A stretch of 39,759 bases of DNA from an uncultured Oscillospiraceae bacterium (GCA_934660965.1 CAKUIM010000021.1:1-39759); one strand, 5' to 3'; counted from the first letter of the stretch, positions 8,206-14,894 are shown. Notes: generated by a model from the letters alone, not told the origin. Numbers and translations: made by a program.

Positions 8206-8272
8206 GCAAAGCAGGCGCGGCCCGGCATTTGAATGTGCCGGGCCGCTTTTTCTCCTGCCGGCGCTTTGCTCA
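8203..8272. terminator. Shared terminator between convergent genes
   Basis: Inner hairpin 8217-8246 (arms GCGGCCCGGCA / TGCCGGGCCGC) followed by TTTTT at 8247-8251 is a classic plus-strand terminator for the activator gene. An outer inverted repeat TGAGCAAAGC (8203-8212) / GCTTTGCTCA (8263-8272) encloses it, and each outer arm begins with the TGA stop codon of one of the two convergent genes. The minus-strand side has no good T-tract, so termination of the serine hydrolase gene may depend on the long composite stem. Confidence 0.85.
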
Positions 8273-9448
8273 GAGCATGGCGTAGACCGTCTGCATGATC
8301 CGGCCCACATAGGCCGGCTGCGGCGCGGAATGGTGCTGCATCATGATTACCGTCGTCATTTTTTCCTTCGGGTCTACCCGGGCGATCGTGCCTGCCACGC
8401 CTCCCCACCAGAAGGAGCCCGGCGTCTCATAGCACTTGGTAATGGTATTGTCCGTTTTGACGCTGACCAAAAAGCCGTAGCCGTAATCGTCATCTTCAAA
8501 ATACTGCGCGCCGGAGTCCTTCAGAATAGACGGGGGCACATGGTTCGTGGCCATATTTTCAATGGTCCTTCTCCCGAGAATCCGCACCCCATCCAGCGTG
8601 CCGCCCAGCGCGAGCATCTGCAGGAACCGGGTGTAGTCTCCCAGCGTGGAGTAAAGCCCTTCCCCGGCCGATTCCAGGCCGGGGGTGTAGCCCGTGGGCA
8701 GCCACTCATTGACATAGGGCTTCACCGTCCCGCCGGTATGATCGTACACCACGGCCTTGCGCCCGGCCTTTTCCGGCGGCACAACAAACCCGGTGTCCGT
8801 CATGCCCAGGGGCTCGAAAATCTCCCGGCGGAAGAATTCGCCCAGGCTCATCCCGCTGATGACCTCTATGACCGCGCCAAGAATGTCCGCAGACAGCCCG
8901 TAGCTCCAGCCCGTGCCGGGCTCATAGAGCATCGGGACCGCCCCCAGCTCATTGGCAAAGCGCTGAAGGTTCCAGCTCTGCCCGCGGTCGGTATCGGCGT
9001 TCATGCGCTTCATCAGGTCTGCCATATGATAGTTATACTGCATCTCCATGGGGGTATTGCGGCCATAGTAGGGAAGGCCTACCGTCATGGTCAGAAGATG
9101 GCGCATCCGCGCGCTCTGGCGCGTGGGAACGGTCTTGAAGGTCCCATCGCCCCGCGGCCAGAGAAGCCGCGTGTCCCGAAAGCCCGGCAGATATGCCTTT
9201 ACCGGGTCCTCCAGGCGAAACATGCCCCGCTCATACAGAATCATTGCCGCCACGGCGGTGACGATCTTTGTCATGGAGTAGATCCGGCAGATGGTATCAT
9301 AGGCAAAGGGGGCCTTGGTGTCCAGGTCTGCGCAGCCGCAGCAGTCCTTGAATATCTCCTTGCCGTTTACTGTCACCATAGCGGACATGCCGACCGCCAT
9401 GCCCTCATCTACCAGGCTTCTGAGCACATTGGAAAGATATTGCTGCAT
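8270..9448 (-). CDS. Serine hydrolase, class C beta-lactamase/esterase family
   Basis: 392 residues. The start at 9448 (MQQYLSN) is chosen because AGGAGG lies 7 nt upstream; a longer in-frame extension to 9658 runs through a hairpin and the neighbouring gene and is rejected. The catalytic SxxK tetrad is S58-M-T-K61, in the context RIYSMTKIVTAVAAM. A candidate second-motif Tyr is Y183 in WSYGLSADILG, and the C-terminal half contains the expected NTITKCYETPGSFWWGG region near the third motif. No signal peptide is seen, so it is probably a cytoplasmic esterase or peptidase-like hydrolase rather than a secreted antibiotic resistance enzyme. Family members hydrolyse esters, lactones or D-amino-acid peptides; the substrate is not determinable. 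It is probably co-transcribed with the upstream unknown gene. Confidence 0.88.
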   Translation of the reverse strand: MQQYLSNVLRSLVDEGMAVGMSAMVTVNGKEIFKDCCGCADLDTKAPFAYDTICRIYSMTKIVTAVAAMILYERGMFRLEDPVKAYLPGFRDTRLLWPRGDGTFKTVPTRQSARMRHLLTMTVGLPYYGRNTPMEMQYNYHMADLMKRMNADTDRGQSWNLQRFANELGAVPMLYEPGTGWSYGLSADILGAVIEVISGMSLGEFFRREIFEPLGMTDTGFVVPPEKAGRKAVVYDHTGGTVKPYVNEWLPTGYTPGLESAGEGLYSTLGDYTRFLQMLALGGTLDGVRILGRRTIENMATNHVPPSILKDSGAQYFEDDDYGYGFLVSVKTDNTITKCYETPGSFWWGGVAGTIARVDPKEKMTTVIMMQHHSAPQPAYVGRIMQTVYAML

Positions 9449-9469
9449 CTGTTTTCCTCCTGTTGCAGG

Positions 9470-9496
9470 AAAGGCCCCGCCAGAGGCGGGGCCTTT
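9470..9496. terminator. Hairpin between unknown gene and serine hydrolase gene
   Basis: Perfect 12-bp stem AAAGGCCCCGCC / GGCGGGGCCTTT with a 3-nt loop, followed on the minus strand by TTTCC. It lies 10 nt after the stop of the 210-residue gene and just before the Shine-Dalgarno of the hydrolase gene. The T-tract is short, so it may attenuate rather than fully end transcription. Confidence 0.65.
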
Positions 9497-9506
9497 CTCA
9501 TTTTCT

Positions 9507-10139
9507 TCAGAACCGCTCGGCGTCGTCATCCTCAACGCCCATGTAGGGACGAACCGGCCCCATGAGAATAAAGGGGCTGGGCAGGGAGCGCTCCCCATTC
9601 GGCAGCTTGACGTGGCCCATGCCCATATAGATCCCCTCGTCCAGCTTGCGGATCTCATCCGTCAGATCGCTGCGGCCGGCGCCGGTCTTGAATTCGCTGT
9701 AGTGCATCACGTAGGCCGGCCGGCCGTCAATGAGAGACGTGCCCATTTCCGTGCCGAAGCGCAGGCAGCGGTCGATCCACTCGCCGGGCTGACGGTAGAC
9801 ATTATAGCCCTCTCCCTTGTCCGCGCTGGAAGGCTTGAGGGCCTTGCCGAGCCAGTAGCCGTAGTTCAGGCCCTCCGTAAACATCTGCTCTACGGTGCGC
9901 TTGCGAATCTCCCGGTCGTGGCCGTCGGGACAGTAGCCGCTGTACTCGCCATCCAACTCAAAAAAGTCGGCGGCAGGCAGAGTTTTCCAGATTGCCCAGC
10001 ACTCCGGGAAGGTCAGATTGACCAGCTGACGCACCGTCCATTTTCCGTTTTTGGGCTGCCTGGGCGCAGGAAGCTGCTCCCAAAACTCGCGGAATTCCGC
10101 ATTGTTCATCTCACGCACATCTTTTACCGCTTCACTCAT
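9507..10139 (-). CDS. Hypothetical protein, 210 residues
   Basis: Not recognised. The protein is soluble, has no signal peptide or membrane segment, and is rich in aromatic residues. The N-terminal third has a helix with NNAEFREFWEQLPAP. The middle and C-terminal parts look like an up-and-down beta structure with many Gly/Tyr turns (FELDGEYSGYCPDGHD, FGTEMGTSLIDGRPAYVMHY, GMGHVKLPNGERSLPSPF). That is compatible with a lipocalin-like or DUF4334-like ligand-binding fold, but this is a guess. The start at 10139 has GAGGGG 8 nt upstream. It is driven by a consensus promoter at 10215-10243 and is followed by the serine hydrolase gene. It diverges from an alcohol dehydrogenase, which suggests a shared small-molecule metabolism context. 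Confidence 0.75.
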   Translation of the reverse strand: MSEAVKDVREMNNAEFREFWEQLPAPRQPKNGKWTVRQLVNLTFPECWAIWKTLPAADFFELDGEYSGYCPDGHDREIRKRTVEQMFTEGLNYGYWLGKALKPSSADKGEGYNVYRQPGEWIDRCLRFGTEMGTSLIDGRPAYVMHYSEFKTGAGRSDLTDEIRKLDEGIYMGMGHVKLPNGERSLPSPFILMGPVRPYMGVEDDDAERF

Positions 10140-10195
10140 TATAATCCCCTCACTTCTGCTGAATTTTTTCTTTTTCGTTTTTTTGCTGCCATTCC

Positions 10196-10224
10196 TTGAC
10201 TTTACCTTGTTTTTATTGTAGCAT
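10196..10224 (+). promoter_or_regulatory. Candidate promoter for the alcohol dehydrogenase gene
   Basis: TTGACT (10196-10201), 17-bp spacer, TAGCAT (10219-10224). It overlaps the stronger divergent minus-strand promoter, and its -10 box runs into the palindrome at 10221-10234, so one regulator could control both directions. The -10 match is only moderate. Confidence 0.5.
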
Positions 10225-10243
10225 GTTCACATGCAAATGTCAA
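10215..10243 (-). promoter_or_regulatory. Sigma-A promoter for the 9507-10139 gene
   Basis: On the minus strand: TTGACA (10243-10238), 17-bp spacer, TACAAT (10220-10215), near-perfect consensus. The spacer (10221-10237) contains the whole palindrome at 10221-10234, the position at which a dimeric repressor would block RNA polymerase. Confidence 0.85.
10221..10234. promoter_or_regulatory. Palindromic operator between divergent promoters
   Basis: Perfect inverted repeat GCATGT-TC-ACATGC placed between the -35 and -10 boxes of the minus-strand promoter and at the -10 box of the plus-strand promoter. The geometry is that of a repressor site (MarR or TetR type would fit). No such regulator gene is adjacent, so the binding protein is unknown. 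Confidence 0.6.
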
Positions 10244-10285
10244 TGTTCGGAATTACCCCTTATCTTTGCAAAAGGAGCGACGGAA

Positions 10286-11308
10286 ATGAAGGCAATGAAG
10301 CTCTTGGGCGACCGGAAGGTCGGCGTTGTTGAGGCACCCGATCCCCAGGCCAAGGATGACCTGGTTGTAATCAAGGTTATGGCCTCTACCATCTGCGGCA
10401 CAGAGCACACCTACTACGAAGCCAATGACCCTCTGCCCCTGCTGGGCGGCACGGGCCACGAGGCCGCCGGCATTGTGGTGGCTGCCGACAAGGCCAAGCA
10501 GGTCAAGGTCGGAGACCGCGTGTCAATCTACCCGACGGTTTATGAAAACTGTCATCGCTGCCTGCCCTGCTGGTCCGGTGAGTGGCAGCGCTGCGAGCAT
10601 CCCTCTCCCAAGCGCAGCCCGATGGGCACGCATTGTCAGTATATGCTGGTCCCTGAGTATGTCTGTATGCCCATCCCCGATGATATGCCCTTTTCCACCG
10701 CGGCCATGATCGATGACTGCCTCGGCACCCCCTACCGCGCCATCAAGCGGCTTGGCGTCCAGGCCGGGCAGTGGGTCTTTATCACCGGCGCCGGCCCCAT
10801 CGGCATGTCGGCTCTGGTTATCAGCAAATTCCGGGGCGCCCGGGTCATCATGGCAGACACCAACCCGTACCGGTTGGAGCAGGCAGAGCGTTTTGGCGCC
10901 GATTTTGTGTTCAATCCCGCCAAGGAGGACGTAAAAAAGGCGGTCCGCACCCTGACCGGCCGCCACGGCGTAGATGTCTCGCTGGACTGCTCCGGTGCAG
11001 AATCTGCACAGATCCAGTGCCTTGAGGTGTTGGGCGGCGGCGGCCGAATGGCCTTCCTCGGCATCCGCTCTACCGCCACTACCATCAACCCCTGGAAGCA
11101 CCTGATGAGCAAGGAGATCACTGTCATCGGCAGCTGGGCCGCGACGCCGCAGGACCATCTGGATCTGGTTTCCATGCTCCAGTGCGGTATGCCGGCCCAG
11201 CAGATCATCACCCACCGCTTTGACCTGGAGGATGCTGACGAAGCCTTTCGCACATTCTTCTCCGGCCAGGCCGTCAAGGTGGCGCTTTTCCCCTGGGGGA
11301 TTGAGTGA
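10286..11308 (+). CDS. Zinc-dependent medium-chain alcohol/polyol dehydrogenase
   Basis: 340-residue cytoplasmic oxidoreductase of the MDR family. The catalytic zinc site is C37-G-T-E-H41 with GHE at 57-59. The structural zinc loop has four cysteines at 89, 92, 95 and 103. The Rossmann fingerprint is GAGPIG at 168-173, and an acidic residue ends the second strand (MADTNPYRLE), favouring NAD(H). The start at 10286 is chosen because AAAGGAG ends 8 nt upstream; the in-frame extension back to 10196 has no ribosome binding site and begins inside the promoter. The threonine/sorbitol dehydrogenase subgroup is the closest in layout, but the substrate is not assigned. It is followed by a strong terminator. 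Confidence 0.92.
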   Translation: MKAMKLLGDRKVGVVEAPDPQAKDDLVVIKVMASTICGTEHTYYEANDPLPLLGGTGHEAAGIVVAADKAKQVKVGDRVSIYPTVYENCHRCLPCWSGEWQRCEHPSPKRSPMGTHCQYMLVPEYVCMPIPDDMPFSTAAMIDDCLGTPYRAIKRLGVQAGQWVFITGAGPIGMSALVISKFRGARVIMADTNPYRLEQAERFGADFVFNPAKEDVKKAVRTLTGRHGVDVSLDCSGAESAQIQCLEVLGGGGRMAFLGIRSTATTINPWKHLMSKEITVIGSWAATPQDHLDLVSMLQCGMPAQQIITHRFDLEDADEAFRTFFSGQAVKVALFPWGIE

Positions 11309-11332
11309 GCGCGGCTTGCCGTTCAAGACTAT

Positions 11333-11410
11333 AAAAAGCCCGGCCTGACTGCAGGCCGGGCTTTCTCTGTGCTTTTTACACCAGCTGGATGATCGTCATC
11401 TCTGCCGCAT
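11333..11410 (-). repeat. Direct repeat copy 1: terminator plus duplicated rplQ 3' end
   Basis: About 78 bp almost identical to 11556-11633, with a few substitutions and small indels. It contains the terminator and a remnant of the last codons of rplQ, translating as AAEMTIIQLV-stop against AAEMAIIQLV-stop in the intact gene. The remnant has no rplQ body upstream of it and is not a gene. The 145 bp between the copies (11411-11555) are GC-rich, hold no credible gene, and include a CCTCGCTCCG stretch resembling the repeat family seen elsewhere in the cluster. Confidence 0.85.
11335..11364. terminator. Terminator after alcohol dehydrogenase, duplicate of the rplQ terminator
   Basis: 13-bp perfect stem AAAGCCCGGCCTG / CAGGCCGGGCTTT with a 4-nt loop. 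T-rich sequence follows on both strands (TTTCTCT on plus, TTTTTAT on minus), so it can act in both directions. It is nearly identical to the hairpin at 11556-11587 and lies in a duplicated block that includes the 3' end of rplQ. Confidence 0.9.
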
Positions 11411-11555
11411 CTCGTCGGCGCGGACTGCGTATCCCTCGCTCCGCCCCATGCGGCAGAGCTCGTTCACTGCGTCGCGCCTCCTCCCCCCGCGCGGTCCGCC
11501 TGCGCGGAAGCCGCCCGGGGGCCCCCTTTATGCCGCGGTGATGCGTCCGAGATGC

Positions 11556-11587
11556 AAAAAGCCCGGCCTGATTAGCAGGCCGGGCTT
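11556..11587 (-). terminator. Terminator of the ribosomal protein supercluster
   Basis: Minus-strand intrinsic terminator directly after rplQ: a 12-bp stem (AAGCCCGGCCTG / CAGGCCGGGCTT on plus) with a 5-nt loop, followed on the minus strand by TTTTTGC. It is backed up by the duplicate hairpin at 11335-11364. Confidence 0.92.
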
Positions 11588-11633
11588 CCCTTTTGCTTTT
11601 ACACCAGCTGGATGATCGCCATCTCTGCCGCAT
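11556..11633 (-). repeat. Direct repeat copy 2: rplQ 3' end and terminator (parental copy)
   Basis: The in-place copy of the duplicated block: the final codons of the intact rplQ, the TAA stop and the terminator. The offset from copy 1 is about 223 bp. Confidence 0.85.
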
Positions 11634-11940
11634 CACCGCGGCGGGGGCCCATCTTCAGCACGCGGGTATACCCGCCGTTGCGGCTGGCATACTGGGGGCC
11701 GATCTGGGTGAACAGCTTCTTGGCCACGTCCTCTTTGGTGACATAGGCCAGGACCTGACGGTAGGAGGCCAGGTCGTTCTTCTTCGCCAGGGTGATCATC
11801 TTCTCGGCGATGGGGGCGACCTCCTTCGCGCGGGCGTAGGTGGTCTTGATCTGACCGTTCTCCAGCAGATAGGTGGTCATGGCGCGCAGCATGGCGCGGC
11901 GCTGGTCGCTGGGACGGCCCAGCTTACGGTTGGTAGCCAT
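11599..11940 (-). CDS. rplQ: 50S ribosomal protein L17
   Basis: 113 residues, the normal bacterial length. The N-terminus ATNRKLGRPSDQRRAMLRAM is diagnostic, followed by the helical region and a short C-terminus ending RGDAAEMAIIQLV. L17 lies near the peptide exit tunnel of the large subunit. The start at 11940 is chosen by the conserved MATNRKLGR N-terminus and a GGAGGAGAG site upstream; a longer in-frame reading to 12060 is rejected. It is the last gene of the supercluster, separated from rpoA by an unusually long 320-nt gap that contains a hairpin and repeat elements. Confidence 0.98.
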   Translation of the reverse strand: MATNRKLGRPSDQRRAMLRAMTTYLLENGQIKTTYARAKEVAPIAEKMITLAKKNDLASYRQVLAYVTKEDVAKKLFTQIGPQYASRNGGYTRVLKMGPRRGDAAEMAIIQLV

Positions 11941-12091
11941 AATAACTCTCCTCCGACCTCGCATATGAGGCCATTTAAATTCGTTCTGGCGTTTTTTCCG
12001 CCCGGGGCGGAACGTTACATACCCCCGGGCTGCCCGGCGCGGGCAATTCCGCGCCTGCACTCACGCGGGGACGGCACACAGGGGAGAGCGA

Positions 12092-12125
12092 AAGCTCCCC
12101 TGTGTGTCTATCCTTCGCGCTTAAG
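12092..12125. repeat. Direct repeat of the rpoA 3' flank, copy 1
   Basis: 34 bp matching 12232-12265 with one mismatch, at an offset of exactly 140 bp. It ends in TTAAG, reproducing the TAA stop region of rpoA, but the adjoining bases are not rpoA coding sequence. Its left part also forms the right arm of the 12075-12106 hairpin. Confidence 0.85.
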
Positions 12126-12159
12126 CATGGCACGCTGCGGATTGGACACACGGCCGGTT

Positions 12160-12235
12160 CGCTTTCGCTGCGGCTTGGGCAAAATACAGATTTGCACAGC
12201 AAATCTTGGTTTTTCGCCCTCGCTCCGCTCCAAGC
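12160..12235 (-). repeat. Dispersed hairpin repeat, copy a (rpoA-rplQ gap)
   Basis: Contains the hairpin AGATTTGC-ACA-GCAAATCT (12188-12206), then TTTTTCGCCCTCGCTCCG and CTCCAAG. The same layout appears at 20770-20911 and 28207-28392, with different stem bases but preserved pairing. Function is unknown. Confidence 0.6.
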
Positions 12236-12265
12236 TCGCCTGTGTGTCTATCCTTCGCGCTTAAG
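12232..12265. repeat. Direct repeat of the rpoA 3' flank, copy 2 (contains the rpoA stop)
   Basis: Parental copy; positions 12261-12263 are the rpoA TAA stop. The segment enclosed between the two copies is a member of the dispersed hairpin repeat family. Confidence 0.85.
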
Positions 12266-13211
12266 TGTTCTCGTCGCTGGCCAGGGACAGGCCCATCATG
12301 GCCAGCTTGTTGATGACCTCTTCCAGGGACTTGCGGCCCAGGTTGCGCACCTTCATCATCTCGTCCTCGGTCTTGGAGATGAGATCCTCCACCGTGTTGA
12401 TGTTGGCGCGCTTGAGGCAGTTGAAGGACCGGACGGACAGGTCCATCTCCTCAATGGTCATCTCCAGCACCTTGTCGCGCTGGGTCTCCGCCTTCTCCAC
12501 CACGGTGGTCTTGGATCCCATGGTCTCGGAAAGGTCGGTGAAAAGCGCGAAATGATCCATCAGGATCCGGGCGCCCAGAGACACGGCGTCCCGGGCGGAG
12601 ATGGTGCTGTTGGTCCACACCTCAAGGGTGAGCTTGTCATAGTCGGTGGCGTCGCCCACGCGGGTGTTCTCCACCGTGTAGTTGACCTTCTTCACTGGGG
12701 TGTAGACCGAGTCCACCGGGATGACCCCGATGACGGTCTGGGCAGGCTTGTTGCGGTCCGCGGTGACATAGCCCCGGCCCTGAGACAGGGTCAGCTCCAT
12801 GTTCAGCGTGGCGTTGGGCCCAAGGGTCGCGATGTGGTGCTCCGGATTGAGGATTTCCACATCACTGTCCGCCTTGATGTCGCCGGCGGTGACAACGCCC
12901 TCGCCGGAGGCCTCGATGTAGACAGTCTTGACCCCTTCACTGTGAAGCTTGGCGATGATGCCCTTCACGTTCAGGACGATCTCCGTCACATCCTCCTTGA
13001 TGCCGGGGATGGTCGTAAACTCATGCTGGACGCCGGCGATCTTAATGGTGGTCACTGCGGTGCCCGGCAGAGAGGACAGCAGAATCCGGCGCAGAGAGTT
13101 GCCAAGGGTCGTGCCGTAGCCGCGCTCCAGCGGCTCCACCACATACTTGCCGTAGGCTACATCGCCGGCGGTCTCAATGCATTCAATACGCGGCTTCTGG
13201 ATTTCTACCAT
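12261..13211 (-). CDS. rpoA: DNA-directed RNA polymerase alpha subunit
   Basis: 316 residues, normal for Firmicutes. The N-terminal assembly domain (about 1-230) starts IQKPRIECIE and includes EPLERGYGTTLGNSLRRILL, the dimerisation signature. A linker leads to the C-terminal domain (about 250-316) with the helix-hairpin-helix region RSFNCLKRANINTVEDL and MMKVRNLGRKSLEEV, which contacts UP elements and activators. It scaffolds beta and beta-prime in the polymerase. It lies 75 nt after rpsD, and the tail ends SLASDENT. The stop codon region is duplicated 140 bp downstream. Confidence 0.99.
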   Translation of the reverse strand: MVEIQKPRIECIETAGDVAYGKYVVEPLERGYGTTLGNSLRRILLSSLPGTAVTTIKIAGVQHEFTTIPGIKEDVTEIVLNVKGIIAKLHSEGVKTVYIEASGEGVVTAGDIKADSDVEILNPEHHIATLGPNATLNMELTLSQGRGYVTADRNKPAQTVIGVIPVDSVYTPVKKVNYTVENTRVGDATDYDKLTLEVWTNSTISARDAVSLGARILMDHFALFTDLSETMGSKTTVVEKAETQRDKVLEMTIEEMDLSVRSFNCLKRANINTVEDLISKTEDEMMKVRNLGRKSLEEVINKLAMMGLSLASDENT

Positions 13212-13286
13212 ATCGTGTTACCCTCCTTCTTACGGCGGCATTACAGTTCCAATGCCAATAATTGTAATACGTCCGAGGGTGCTGTA

Positions 13287-13886
13287 TTACTTGGAATACA
13301 ACTCGACGATAAGGTTGACAGCGACCTCGAAGTCCAGATCGTCCCGGGTGGGCATGGCCACGACCTTGCCCTCCAGCGGCGCGTTCTTGCTCTTCTCCAG
13401 CCACTTGGGGGCGGCGACAAACTTGTCGTCCTCCACGATGCGCTTGAACTTGGCAGAGGAGCGGCTCTTCTCGCTCACGGCAATCACGTCGCCCAGCTTC
13501 ACCAGGTAAGAGGGGATGTTCACCCGCTTGCCGTTGACGGTGAAGTGGCCGTGGTTGACCAGCTGACGGGCCTCGCGGCGGGTATTGGCAAGGCCCAGGC
13601 GGAAGACCACGTTGTCAAGGCGGGTCTCGAGCATGCTCATGAGCTCATCGCCGGTGTTGCCCTTCATGCGGGAAGCCTTCTCGTAGTAGGAGTGAAACTG
13701 CTTCTCCAGCACGCCGTAGATGAACTTGACCTTCTGCTTCTCGGTCATCTGGAGCGCGTACTCGCTCTTCTTGCTGCGGCGCTGGGGACCGGGGTTCCGG
13801 TTGGACTCCTTGTTCACGCCCATGACAGCGGGGGAAATGCCCAGAGTTCTGCAACGCTTCAGATAGGGCTGCATATTTTTAGCCAT
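13287..13886 (-). CDS. rpsD: 30S ribosomal protein S4
   Basis: 199 residues. The N-terminal region reads RCRTLGISPAV and SNRNPGPQRRSKKSEYALQ; the S4 RNA-binding domain follows at about 93-155 (RLDNVVFRLGLANTRREARQ, LVNHGHFTVNGKRVNIPSYL). The N-terminal zinc cysteines of some S4 proteins are absent, so this is the C-minus form. S4 nucleates 16S rRNA folding and in several bacteria represses its own operon. The position between rpsK and rpoA is the standard alpha-operon order. Confidence 0.98.
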   Translation of the reverse strand: MAKNMQPYLKRCRTLGISPAVMGVNKESNRNPGPQRRSKKSEYALQMTEKQKVKFIYGVLEKQFHSYYEKASRMKGNTGDELMSMLETRLDNVVFRLGLANTRREARQLVNHGHFTVNGKRVNIPSYLVKLGDVIAVSEKSRSSAKFKRIVEDDKFVAAPKWLEKSKNAPLEGKVVAMPTRDDLDFEVAVNLIVELYSK

Positions 13887-13910
13887 ATCGGTTTTTCCTC
13901 CTTCTTGCTA

Positions 13911-14315
13911 TTACACGCGGCGGCGCTTGGGCGGACGGCAGCCATTGTGGGGGACGGGGGTCACGTCCTTGATGAGGGTGACCTCCAGGCCCACGGCCTG
14001 CAGAGCCCGGATGGCGGCCTCACGGCCCTGGCCGGGACCCTTGACGTACACTTCCACGCTCTTGAGCCCGCACTGCTCGATGGCAGCGTTGGCGGCGGTC
14101 TCCGCCGCGGTCTGGGCGGCAAAGGGGGTGGACTTGCGGGAACCGCGGAAGCCCATCTCACCGGAGGAGGCCCAGGACAGGGCATTGCCCTGCGTATCGG
14201 TGACGGTGATCATGGTGTTGTTGAAAGAGGAGCGGATATGCACCTGACCCTTTTCGATATTCTTGCGCTCACGACGGCGCTTGACAACCTTCTTGCCTTT
14301 AGTAGCAGCAGCCAT
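13911..14315 (-). CDS. rpsK: 30S ribosomal protein S11
   Basis: 134 residues. Diagnostic segments are HIRSSFNNTMITVTDTQGN, SSGEMGFRGSRKSTPFAAQ, VYVKGPGQGREAAIRAL and the basic tail NGCRPPKRRRV. It forms part of the platform of the small subunit near the E and P sites. It sits 14 nt after rpsM and 24 nt before rpsD. Confidence 0.98.
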   Translation of the reverse strand: MAAATKGKKVVKRRRERKNIEKGQVHIRSSFNNTMITVTDTQGNALSWASSGEMGFRGSRKSTPFAAQTAAETAANAAIEQCGLKSVEVYVKGPGQGREAAIRALQAVGLEVTLIKDVTPVPHNGCRPPKRRRV

Positions 14316-14329
14316 TTACATTCCCCTCC

Positions 14330-14698
14330 TTACTTCTTCTTGTTGGCGACAGTGCGCTTCGGGCCCTTGCGGGTACGGGCGTTGGTCTTGGAGCGCTGGC
14401 CACGGACGGGCAGGCCCTTGCGGTGACGGATGCCGCGGTAGCAGCCAATCTCAGTCAGGCGCTTGATGTCCATCGCCACGTTGCGGCGCAGGTCGCCCTC
14501 GACGGTGTACTCATGGCCGATGATCTCACGCAGCTTCGCCTCGTCGGCGTCGGTGAGATCCTTCACGCGGGTGTCAGGATTGATGCCCGCTTCTTCGAGA
14601 ATTTTATTGGCGCTGGTGCGGCCAATGCCGTAGATATAGGTGAGACCGATCTCTACCCGCTTATCCTTCGGCAGATCAATACCGGCAATACGTGCCAT
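14330..14698 (-). CDS. rpsM: 30S ribosomal protein S13
   Basis: 122 residues, starting MARIAGIDLPKDKRVEIGLT. The helix-two-turn-helix region (IYGIGRTSANKIL) and the basic C-terminal tail (HRKGLPVRGQRSKTNARTRK) that reaches the P-site tRNA are both present. S13 forms the head of the 30S subunit with S19. It is 18 nt after rpmJ. Confidence 0.98.
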   Translation of the reverse strand: MARIAGIDLPKDKRVEIGLTYIYGIGRTSANKILEEAGINPDTRVKDLTDADEAKLREIIGHEYTVEGDLRRNVAMDIKRLTEIGCYRGIRHRKGLPVRGQRSKTNARTRKGPKRTVANKKK

Positions 14699-14716
14699 AC
14701 TTCTTTTGCCCCTCCT

Positions 14717-14830
14717 TTAACCTTGTCTCTGCTTGTGTTTGGGGTTTTCGCAGATGACCATAACTTTGCCCTTGCGCTTGATGATCTTGCACTTCTCGCA
14801 CATGGGCTTGACAGACGGTCTGACTTTCAT
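14717..14830 (-). CDS. rpmJ: 50S ribosomal protein L36 (zinc type)
   Basis: 37 residues, starting MKVRPSVKPMCEKCKIIKRK. Zinc ligands are C11, C14, C27 and H32, so this is the C-plus form that needs zinc. The TAA stop is at 14717-14719 and the ATG at 14830-14828, with AGGAGG-like sequence upstream. It lies 82 nt after infA and 18 nt before rpsM. Confidence 0.97.
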   Translation of the reverse strand: MKVRPSVKPMCEKCKIIKRKGKVMVICENPKHKQRQG

Positions 14831-14865
14831 ACTGTTAACCTCCTGTTAATGCCTTACGGCCCCCA

Positions 14866-14894
14866 TACCGGCGGAGGCAAGGCCCCGGCCGGTA
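14866..14894 (-). other. Stem-loop in the infA-rpmJ spacer
   Basis: 7-bp perfect arms TACCGGC / GCCGGTA around a GC-rich loop that can pair further internally. It lies in an 82-nt gap, longer than most in the cluster, with no T-tract. It could affect mRNA stability or the relative expression of infA and the alpha-operon genes. Confidence 0.4.

Larger units (their letters stand above)
11941..12260 (-). other. Expanded rpoA-rplQ intergenic region
   Basis: 320 nt with no credible gene; in most Firmicutes this spacer is a few tens of nt. It holds a perfect 12-bp hairpin at 12075-12106 (CACACAGGGGAG / CTCCCCTGTGTG, 8-nt loop, no T-tract), a direct duplication of the rpoA 3' flank (12092-12125 and 12232-12265), and between the copies a hairpin-bearing repeat (12126-12231). 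The rplQ ribosome binding site is the last element. Confidence 0.8.

Noticed and set aside
9449..9658. N-terminal extension of the serine hydrolase to 9658
   Set aside because: It would translate through a hairpin and the end of the neighbouring gene; the ATG at 9448 has an ideal AGGAGG and starts the recognisable domain.
10196..10285. N-terminal extension of the alcohol dehydrogenase
   Set aside because: It begins inside the predicted -35 box, and the ATG at 10286 has a good ribosome binding site and the family N-terminus.
11376..11636. 86-codon frame ending AAEMTIIQLV
   Set aside because: Only the last codons match L17; the rest is the GC-rich spacer. It is a duplicated 3' remnant, not a gene.
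12102..14426. Plus-strand open frame of 774 codons opposite the rpoA-rpsK genes
   Set aside because: It lies antisense to well-identified ribosomal protein genes, has a Gly/His/Leu/Val-rich composition typical of GC-rich shadow frames, and has no ribosome binding site or family resemblance.
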